From Schistosoma mansoni (taxonomy: Eukaryota; Platyhelminthes; Trematoda; Strigeidida; Schistosomatidae): a stretch of DNA of 64,000 bases. The stretch spans positions 29,029,266-29,093,265 of the forward strand of contig NC_031502.1 of assembly GCF_000237925.1 (NCBI RefSeq), in the 5' to 3' direction. The notes beneath the pieces are model-generated. The model searched no databases and had not been told where the DNA came from. It saw only the letters and a list, made by a program, of their open reading frames with translations. Within the stretch, counting starts at the first letter, position 1. Each line of letters starts with the position of its first letter. This document shows, in pieces, positions 39,001 through 51,000 of the stretch. The translations under genes were made by a program, and so were the position numbers.

Positions 39001-42000
39001 AAGGCATAAATGTTTTATGTCATTTACAAACAACTCTCGATAAAAATGGTGTTCCAGTGACTTGCGAGATTTAGAAAAATAAACGGACTTTTGTTAAGAT
39101 ATCTATTTATTCAAAGAAAATCAATCAAAAGAACCCTAGCCTTTACATATTACAATGTACTTAAAAAACTAAAATATACCGGTTACACACAAGAATAATA
39201 ACATACTTTTTTATTGTAAATTATAGTCTCTATGACAAATGAATGAGCCGTTTATAGGAAAATAGTCCAAATTTTGGACTTCGAAAATATTCCTGTTATA
39301 TGGGGCTTTAAGACTGTTCATAGTGAGTTATACACCATCTAATGCAAACATTGTCTGATTATTTGAGAATACACGTGTGCCCCAATCAACAGTGTAACAT
39401 ATGGCGGATAACTGATGAATTGATAACAAAATATACGAAATTAAACGTCCTGTATTTGCACAGCTGTGCAGTATTTCCCCTTAGAAAATACTGTTTTTTT
39501 TTCTAAACATTTATATTGTCAATAGTTTTCATTATGTTTATTCAAAAGAATAAAGGAATTCAAAAAGTCTTATAGTTCTGAAATTGTTCTTTATTAGTTT
39601 TTGGACAAACAATAAACTAAAAGATACAGTAGTAAATGATCTCTTGCTACAGTTTTGTAATACACCGATATGCTTAATTAATGGGAGCTACATAAAGTTG
39701 TTTAACATAATTCTCGTTAAAGATTTACTACTACATATTAGGTGATTTGAAAAATGTGACGGAAAATCCTAGATCCAGTCTTCATGCTGGTATTAAGTTA
39801 TAAGGAAGGCATATGTACACTCTTAATGAAATAAGTTCTTGCTGTAGAGTTGAATCAATTGTCATTCCAAAGTAATTGTCAAAGAAATTATCATTGAGTC
39901 ATTTTATTGTTTACTTATGAATCCAGAACTATGAAAATACATATAATAATAGAGAGGAATTTTTTCTTAACAAGAATCATCTCCACTCGGTTGTAATCAA
40001 ATTATGTAAATGAGAGTGGATTTTAAATTAAAGATGAGAATAAAATTAGTTTTGACAGTAATGTCTCAATCAAATATAATGTTTATATTACACAGCATTG
40101 TATTGAATTACAACTGTTAAGACTAATATGACCCATATACTTATATTTCATCATATAGAAACAGATCATCAAGTTACATCAAATTATACGAAAACTGAGA
40201 TCAATTCTATAAATATAATTGATAAGACATTCATTTATACTTCCGTATATAAATATCATCTGATTATCTTTTAAACAATATGACAAAAGCTGATGTCATT
40301 GATGGATGTAAAATTAATAATACCGACTTCTTGATTATCCCTAAGAACACAACTCTAAAATTCTTCAGCTTTCAACTAGTTAGCTAATTGAAAAACAGTC
40401 CATGGTGTAGTTCTATGGCTTCAAATCAACGTTAAATGATGTAAGATTCTGTTGTGAATAGTTTCAATTTACATGTGTACGGATTCACATAAGCAGATGA
40501 CAAAGTACTCTTATTTGATTGATTTCATACAACCAAATGAAGGCATTAATTGTCTAAAAATGTTCCGTACATTTTAAGGATAAGTTTTTAGGTAATAAAC
40601 CTACACCTAAGTCACTATTGCAAAATCACTATATCTTGCCAGGAAGAAATTTTTAAAGTTCTTGACATGCGTGAGTCAAGTATGTTTGCAATAGTTAGAG
40701 ATTTCATTATTGCTTTTGTCCTGAAGCCATTTTTTTAACAGTGAAACTCGACAGTTAACGAATTTCACATTTTCAAATTAAGTACCAGGGATATAAAAGC
40801 AAGATGAGCTCTTGCAATTAATAACTACTTCTCAAGGCATTTTATTATCCAACTGATAATACTAAGGACTAAATTTCATCACTCTCTAATGGCATTTGTA
40901 TATTATGAATGTATTCGTTGATATTTATGTAAATATAGTTCTCCAGGAAACCAACCAAAACTGGAATATAAGATTCTCATTTCATCCTGTTTGAAACTCG
41001 TCAACAATAAGCTAATCACGGGGTAACTTAAAAAACTTTATTATTCTAAATTTCCTCAACTCAGAGTCAGAAAACCACTAATTCACAGGTCGAGCGTATC
41101 TTATACATTATTACCATATCATAGAGGCGGAAATCTACTGCACCACGTATTTATATTCTTATGAAATGTTTTACACTATAAACTATCGTAACGTATATAG
41201 TTTATAGCAATCACATGATATATCTACTGACATTAAATCATTATTACACTGAGTTGAACATATATCTAAACCTTATTTTCCCTGCATTAGACTTTTTATT
41301 GAAATTAAAAGTAAATTGTAAAGTCGATTGTCTAACAAGCTCTTATCAATAAAATCAACTTACAAATTCCCATTGAATATAATAACTCGTGCATCGGCAC
41401 GCCATATGCTTTCTAAAATATTAATTAATGGTATTAAACATGGTCGAATCTCCCTTAACATTTGATTTATACATTCTGTAAATTCAAGAGAAGTCAACCC
41501 TTCAAAAGGAAATTGATAATTTATTTCAAATCTGGAATATAAATGGAAGAAATAAATTTGAATCAAAATAAGTAATCTAGATAGGTATTCATATTGGCAA
41601 TTGAATACACACCTAAGCATATTCTTATTTTATTTAGTGATAACTGCCGATTTGTGTTATTAAGACTGAGTTGGGAGTTTGAGAGGTCACTCAGAATTTC
41701 ACTGAAAAAAGGTAAATGGTTTTAAAGTTGAAAATTGAAAATGTCCGCATGAAAACTAGACAATCTATTTATAGTATGCTGTAATTTTTAGCGAGTTTTT
41801 TTCGACTCAGTTGAATTCAGTAAGAATATATGACAAGAATAATTTGTCATTGCTTCCGGAATTTCCTCGAAGAATCGTCTTACCAAATCATCGATTTGTA
41901 CTCAAAATATGGTAACGAGTAAATCTGTAGTGAGAATTAAATTCATTTTACGAACGTTTAGACGCTGTTAACGGTCAAACTAAAACGGGAGAGTGTACAA

Positions 42001-45000
42001 AAATGCGATTTAAATATCCAAACGTTCTATGTTAAGGAATGAAATGATCATAAAATAAAAATAGTAGCTCGGGGATCTGAATGTGAAATGATTAGTAGTC
42101 AAATAGGAAAGAAAATATGCGAAGTGAATTGGCCCATACGTATAAAACAAAGGTAGTGTTGAGATCTTGGTCTAACTATAGATCAGAGTGAAGAATACGT
42201 TTGTTAATAGTTTCGATTTTCTACATTTCGGGTAATAATTCAGTTTGTAGTTAATTTTCATAATGGGCTTATTAGAAACTAATTGAATCATTAATGTTTT
42301 GACCAAGAAAGATATAGTCTACAGTATTGAGTCACTCGTATACAATCTGACTTGTTGACCATGGACTGTTAAGCTATTGTTCTAAACCTATAATATTTGT
42401 CACAATAATTCACTTAGTAATGTTTGTTTGAATCTTCCCATTGATGTTTAGGGCTGCAACTGGTCAGTCTCTAATTGGCATATGTGCATACTGTGTGTAT
42501 TGCCTCGATATAGTCTTAATTCACAACCATTGTAAGCAGAGATGGATAGTGGCTAGCAGTGGAATCCAGTTTCGTCCTACTTGGGATTCGTCAGCTGGAT
42601 GTATCTGTATCTCAGAGTTGATGTTCACTCTGGGACTACGAACACAGTACCGTTCTCTTCAAATGCCATCGCGTTATCCACTTAGCTACTGAGTCCTCAT
42701 AGCCACTTGTTTGTGCAATGGGATGAAGTTTAAATTCACTTGGTATTGTGTACTTGTATCTTCCCATTGATGTTTAGGACTGCAATTGATTAATCTCTTG
42801 TTGGCATATATGCATCCGATAACTAAACACCTTTGCTCTGAATTCGATTACTAATTACCATCCAGTAATACACTGTACTTTTAATTACAGGTAAAATAGC
42901 AGCTTTCACTCAACAGACCAATGTTGCAACAGATACTGTTAACCATTGTCATCAAACCTAGAACCAACAATTGCTTTGTATTTAATTCATTCGGTTGAAG
43001 TGAATCTCATTTATGTTTTCAATATGCATGATTCATTGTTGTCTTAATATTAGCCATAAATTTAATAAAACGCCAACTTACTATTGAAAACAATGATGGA
43101 ATGAAATGAATCAAAGACAATAAATTTATATTTATGATAAATTACTTACTCAAAATAATTTGGATGATCTTGTGCACTTCGTTCAACTTGCAGTTTTCTA
43201 AATTCCTCAACTAATACATCTGATCCAGGTACTAGTGTATTATAGACCATAATTACAAGATTCCATTTATACGCATGCATAAAATCAACCAAAGCTCTCG
43301 CAACATGCCATGTTAAAGGTTCTAATCGAATAGCTAATTGTGAATCATCAAGCTAATTAAAACAAATTTCAATTGTAAAAAGCGAAACGATATATAAAAA
43401 ATATACCCTATAAACTTATAAGAACGATAAGAGGTAAAACGCTTAGATACTTTTGTGGGTTATTTGTTACCATAACTTAATGTCATATTCTCAAAATTTT
43501 CAGTAGGAGTGGTATTACTAAATAAGGGAGCCTGTTTTAAACTTACATTCATTCTCGGTCATAAATACCATTTCAAATGAGGATAGATTCCAACGCCCAT
43601 ATATTTAAATCTAAGGCGCTCAAATGGTATTTTACTGTGTCTACTGAAGGACAGTAGGAATTACTGGATGCGTTAGTTTAAAATATGAATCAACTAAGTG
43701 CTGTGTTGTATAACTGTAAATGATAAAGTCGCGTCAGGACGAATGAGGTTAAATACCACTAGACAGTAATTGGATAAGTTCTGAAAATCATCAGTAGACA
43801 TTGAAACTCTCGAGAAGACATTATATTTACCTTCCAGTTTTCAACGAATTGTGTTATTGAGGCCCTAAACTAGGATGGGACATTTGTGTTAATATTTCCA
43901 TAGCGTTATGTTGTATTTGCTACAACAGATATTATCAAGTACTGATATGAAAGAAAGAATTAGTTTAGTAATTGATCCTTATTAGAAATCTCAAAGATAC
44001 CATTCAATTTCACATGAGAGTGTTTATGGATTTGATTTTGACTATTTAATACTTGATAGTGTTATCTGTTAGGATGAATAACTAAATTGTGTAAAAGTAA
44101 TCTCTGAAATCTAGTTTTCAAAGGGAACTTAATCATCATTGAACTTTTAGTAAAAAAACCTGTATTCGAGCAATGTAGGTATTCTACGTATCGGATATTC
44201 ATTTTTAATTACGGTCCGATTTAGCTATGTAAACAATTAAGAAATTAAATGTCTGTAAAAACATATTTTGCATCATTTCATGTCCAATAAACAATGTTCC
44301 ATTTGAATGTTAACTTACAGCTGAACTCATAGGAATTCGCATCAATTCTAAATAGTTTCTATATTCATTAGTTTTCTTGCTACGGATTCATTTGATAAAA
44401 GTAAAATTATTTATGCTGATAATCTATCATTGGCAATCAGAAATTATGTTTACCAATTGTAAACAACTTTATAATGTTCACTGCTAATGATATCAACTAA
44501 TTTATGGCATTAAATCATATATGATAATAATTAGTTCCGGTCATGTTGGATATTTTACAACATATATAAGTTGTATGAGAATGCATATCTTTCTCTTTTA
44601 ATTCAGTATAATAGTTTTCACGATCTCGTTGTCTACAGATGATTAAAGTGTCTGCACCTCTTAGTTTGTGTAAATAATCTTAGACTAAAATCATGTAATC
44701 CAGTTGGGCCGTAAAATGTATCAGACCTCACGTTTTTCTAAAATAAAACCTTTATTCCTCATGACAAGAAATTGTCCTCTGCTTATTTCACAAATGGTTT
44801 GATAGTGAGCAATTTAACTATATAACTCTAGACAAATTGTTTAAAAATATCGTGCGATAAAATGAGTTTGAAGGGTTTGATTTTATCCAATTCAATGACG
44901 ACTTAGTAATTGTGAGAATTTCCATCCTAGAAAAGCAATTTTGTCAACTGATACCTGTGATAAAAAAAACTATTTCAGATCTCTTGTTCACTCCTAAAGT

Positions 45001-48000
45001 ATAGACTGTGTTGAGAATATTTAATCTAATAACTTATAACAATGTATAGTAGTGAAAATCTTCTATCTTTAGAGTCATATAATATCATAAGTAATGAGGG
45101 AATATGCTTACTAGAAAAACGAAAAATATATAAAGCAATTAGTCCCTTTGATAAATTTCGATAGTGTAATAAGACGAAGATTATCAGAATTAGGTGACAT
45201 ATTAACGCAATACATTTCGAACAATCTGACCACACGCAATATACTTGTTAAGAATATTTATATATCAAAATAAATGGTCAACTAGACAAGAAACGGAGTG
45301 TATTCAAAAACAGTTTGTTCTCACTTTAAACATACCCTGACAATATTAGCTTATTATCTAGAGTGATTAGGTGTCAAATTGTTTTCACATTATTTTCTTT
45401 AATATCCTTGTCACCTCATACCCTTCATTTCTAGTCTAGTTGACCATTTATTTCTATATATAAATGTTCTTAACAAGTATATTGCGTGTGGTCAGACTGT
45501 TCGAAATGTATTGAGCTAATATATCATCACATAGTTCTAATGATCTTCGTCTTCTTACTGCACTGTAGTTTTTTAATAAGTTCAAATAATGCATCTGGAT
45601 ATATGATTAAATAGGATGATTTAAGTCAACTTGATTTTTGTTACAAGTTCTCTGAAGCCAACAAAAAAATACGATAGACAATGTCCAACAAAGTAATCAC
45701 AAATTGTATTATACACATAAAAGTATCATCTTCTGTGCAATAAGACAGAAATAACCAAGCACATGATGAGGTTGAAAAAAAAAAAGAATCACATCAATTT
45801 ATATTAAACATTCAATTCAGACCGGTAGAAAATAGAATTAACCCTTTCGATTATTGATAAAATGGAACTAAGATACTTGAGATTAACACTTGATTGTTGC
45901 AAAAAAGCTTCAAGCGACAAAAATATAAACTTCATATTTACTATAAATAAATATTAAATTCAAATGCCAAACTGTATGTATAATTTTGTAAATCATATGA
46001 CCTTCAATAGTTATAATAGCGAATACATCTAAATGAAATAGAATATTCAATTCAGACATTAAACAGTTTTATTGTCTATTGAATTGATGTTCAATGCCAG
46101 CAAAATATAATAATAATATTCTGTTACTTCGTTAGCCAATTTGTCATAACTAGATCAACAGTGTTACAGTTTTTGAAAATGTTAAATTTTTAAAAACTAG
46201 CTGACTACCTCTACTGTTATGTTCTTTATTTTTTTTTGTTGACTGACGTTTGCTAATAGACCCAATTGACTGATCCATGCTTATGGAACCCAATATCAGT
46301 ATTCACCTAAGATATAAATAGTGGGCATTTCAACTATTTTTTTTAACAAAAGAGCGATAGTTCATTTATGTTAAAGGTGAATCTACTTCAATGAATTTTA
46401 ACCGTAATTAAGAGAATATAGTCACGCATTAATAAACCTACACAATGCAAAAGCTTACCTAATTTTTTATAAAACATTAACAAATAATTTGATTATCACT
46501 ACAGTTAAATAATTACCGATAAACATAATCTTCAGTACTTTGATGTGTGGACGAGAAAGATAATGACTGCTTGCTTGCCTAGTCATACTAGTAGATAGTC
46601 TGAGAGGTGTTAGATGAGCTATATATTCTCTTACCCTTATTATTATTGTGATTGTTGTCGATTTTTGATGTGGAAATATACTTAGGTTCTAGTCACGCTA
46701 GTCATGTATTCTTGGTCTGACTTGTGTTGAAGTCCTGTAGAATAGACACTGGAAGGGAATCTAGTGTAGATATTTGTCTAAGGCAAATTAGCATTGCATT
46801 CGTGTAGATGAAGAATTCTGAGCGTTATAACAACTTACAGTACATTAATCATAGCTTATCAATAAAGGACGTTTACAAAGTATATTGTTGTTGAAATGAA
46901 CGATGACCATCAAAATATTCCATATTCTATTAACCAAAGTGATATACTGTTTTGAGTGTACTTTTTTTAAATCCCATACAACATTGGAAATTTTCCTCAT
47001 TTGTCAGTGTTAATTTATCGAACATTTACGGGTATTAAAATTATACGTGAAAAAACAGTTTCCAGTTGTTCAAATCTACAAATAAACAGACATTATGTGC
47101 TGAAATTTACATAATCCAAAGAGGAATTCTCTGCGTTTCTATAATAATTATCAGGAAAACATGTAGCGGGCTAAAAAATTTTAATTAAAATATTCACTTT
47201 CTTTTTTGTTTAATGGATTTTACCATTTACACAAATGAAGATATATCTAGATTGTGTTATTGTTGATTATTTATTCCCATCAATTTTCCCGAATTACATA
47301 TCTATATGCTTCCAAATAAGTGCCTTAACATTTCGGAGAAGAGGATAATATTTCAAGGTGTAGTTATTGGATTCGATTCTTATTGTGAACAACAGATCTG
47401 CGATGCAGCCACATCTATTTAACGAGCCTTGAAATAAAAAATAAAACATCACCCTAATATTAATTCTTACACCTACTAAAAACCTATGGCAAATAATATT
47501 TTTTTGCTCATTTACATGTGTTTCTAATAGAATGAGATTTTTAATATGACTGAAATTACATCCAGTTATGGTGATCTTTATTGTTGATTGATTGCAAATC
47601 GACAGAAACCTCTTAGTATTATGTCACTGATTAGAAATCTATATTGGTCTACGAAGTACACTTATATATAACCATAAACTATCTTCTCTTACGAAAGTTA
47701 TTTCACCGGCCAAATTTGATGATAAAAGGAATTGCTTTATAACCTCTGAACTTTGATTTCCAACTTCTTACTTTCAGTTTAATGATATTTAAAAGATGGT
47801 AGTTGATGATTGTTTTAGTCATTTACTTGGGTGCACAAATCTTCGGTTTTATTAAAACAAAATAAAAATCTTGAAAATGGGTAATCAGTTAAAGTGTCCT
47901 TTGTTTAAAGTAAAGAAATATTCGTATATTTTGGATTAAACAAACATACATATTTATATTCATATATCGTCCATAATGCAAACTTAAAAAATGACATGCA

Positions 48001-51000
48001 ATTCTTTGCACAAAATACACACGCGAAGATGATATATTTACATATTTATCGACCAATACATGTGTGTACATGAGTTCTTAGTCAATGGTGTAGTAACCGG
48101 GGGTAGACAGTGCATATACGTTTGTGCATATGACAGTAAGAAAGAAAACCACTATTAACAAAAATGAAATCAAATAACAACAAAAGCACAATATTTTAAA
48201 AACAATTTGAAGAAATGGTTTTCTTATCTATGAAAGTTTACTCCTTGTAACTCTTTCTGTCCAGATTCTGTTACACTTCAATGATGATAAACTACGCTTT
48301 CTGTGTTGTGTTTTATATATTTAAGATGATTTTGATAAGTTTCCTATTTTTCATTGTGTGAAATTTGAAATTTGAAATATTATTACATTTTAACTGATTT
48401 TTTTAAAAAAAGGGTTTAGCAGTTTATTTTCAATCGTGTCTTTACATTATGTATTCAGGGGTAAAGTTGACAATACGTAAAATATGTTACTATCCTAACG
48501 AGTGACAAACAGAAAGAAACTGAAGGTAATGGTATTCCGTTGAGTATTTATGACTATGAAGCTAGCTTCAAACAAAAAAGATTTTCCAACAATCTTAAGT
48601 CATTTAACTGAATTCTAACGTCGTAAACCTGCTACTTTGAAATAAATTAGCACTAACAGCAATATAATAAAACTTGATTAGTTTTCTGAGATTTAACTTT
48701 TCAAGAAGTCTGTTATTACCTGAATAACTTAGTGACAAAGTAAATGACTTCATGAATGGAATTCCATTTTTACCGTGAGCAATGTCCGCCTTTCACGGTT
48801 AACTGAATATAGTCAATCAAAACAAAATGCCTATCTAGTTCCTACTGACCGCCTTAAATCAACTTACACTACGTTATTTTGATTTTCAACAAGTTTTCGG
48901 AAGTTGTTCATTGATTTCGAACATTACTTGCGAATTCAGCTCATCTCCACATTAAAACATGTGTAAATCAACGTTGTCGATTTCTTTAATAAATATTTAA
49001 CTATTTTACATTTAAGTTATTCATATACTTTGTTGTGTGGTGCATGCTACTTATATCTGCCGACATAAGTAGTAGTTAACATCAATCGGAAGTAGAAACC
49101 CTGGCAGCAGAAGGCTAAGAAGATTAACTTGAAGAAAACGAAAGCGGAATTAGAAAGGAATTTTGAATAAACTGGTCATACAGAATGTGAAGGACAAATG
49201 ATGGAAATTTTTCAATGAAGTATTCAATGTATGGTTATCATATTCTATCCAAACATTCTATAATTGTATATCAACATACATTAATCGTCCCCACCTGTTT
49301 CCTAGTTCACTGAAGTTTTTTTCACAATATAACAACATTCAAAGATAAAGATAAGTAGTTGTTATACTACCTTCTACGTCTTACCCAGAAAGATAGAAAC
49401 AAATAGAAAATAGACTTCAGGTGGAGATTTTAAGAAAGAAATTGATGTTAAATGATGATGTTCTCTTCTCTGAAACTTAAGTTTCCCTTTCTAATTCAAC
49501 AATATTTAGTGTTCAATGCATATTATTTATAGAAAATGAAAAAAAATATAGGATTACGAAAATAATAAAATATCGGTTTTTTGACAGTTGTGCGTGTTGT
49601 TTCCTCACAAAGAGTCGAAAGATAATAGTAATAATAATAATGATTATTATTATTATGAAACTGGGGAGTAAATTCAAAAAGGGAATTCTTTTTGTTCATT
49701 ATATGAATCAGATATTTTTATTCTACTCAGTCGTTGATTCAGAAGAACGTTTTATACAACCAGTGAATTCAATAAGAATTGTGTTCGTGATTAATGGAAT
49801 TTTAGATTGTGATTAAGAATCAAACTATTTATAAACATATATATTTATTATAATAAAAGTAATTCTCTTTCTGTATGGGCTTTGGTAAATGGTGAAGCTA
49901 TAGACAAATAGCTTTACAGCACACCCATCCACCTCTTGTATGTTTACGAGTCAACAAAATATATTCGTTTTTTTTGAAGACTATTAATTGACTCTTCATC
50001 TCACTCTAGTAATTCTGTCTATAGGGTTATACAAAGAAATGAAATTATGACAAATTATGTTTGAAATTTAAACAAAAGCGTTTAAAAGTTGTGGTTTTAT
50101 TTATTCTGTATACTATAATATGCCGAATAGAATCCTTCCCTTAAAAATTTTCTACTTTAAAAGCAATAACAAAGAAATGATATTTCACTTTGTAATTGAT
50201 AAAATCAAACTGTTAACATATGAATACTACAGTGGAAAAAATATTGTTTTAAATAATCCCTTATTTTCAGAAGGGGTTTCTTGGAGATTTTAGTAATTTT
50301 ATATAGTTGAGATCATGAATTAATTGAAGCTAGACCACCATGGACGGCCGTTTCGTCCTATTGTGGGACTCCTCAATAGTGCGCACCCACGATCCCTAAT
50401 TTATTTAATAATTTATGGGAAGTAGTTTATCAAAATCATTTATAATTCACTTAGTCATTGAAATTGTAATTCTCATCTAAGGAATCAACAAAAACCATAT
50501 AAATACTAATTATTAATCTTGTGCATCATGACTTGGCAGCGAACTTAAATGGTTTCATTACAGAAGTAAAATAAATGGAAAAGAAATGATTGTAATGTAT
50601 TTCGGAATAAAAAAAACACTTCGCACCGTAAGTTTCATTAACACAGACCATTATTAGTCGAGGTACCACTGAGAACCTGGGATAAATGTGGAGCTGTTTT
50701 GTCTTTGTATGAAGCACTTTATTAGTAAACATCCACAACTCCAGAGATCGAATCAAAAGTTTTAGGTCTCAAAGCAGGCGCTTAACTACTAAATCAGTGA
50801 ACTAGTTTCCTGTTATTTCATTCATTTCTTAAACAGCGTGTTGCCTATCTTATTCCTTTGTTAATTATCGTTTTATCCCTGAAATATGTAGACCCCAGCT
50901 GTCACGATATTTTAATAGAACATAAGGAATCCATCTCAAAGTAAATCACTATTTAGCATATGATAACGGAACCGATAAACGGGTTTTATAAAGATTAGTT

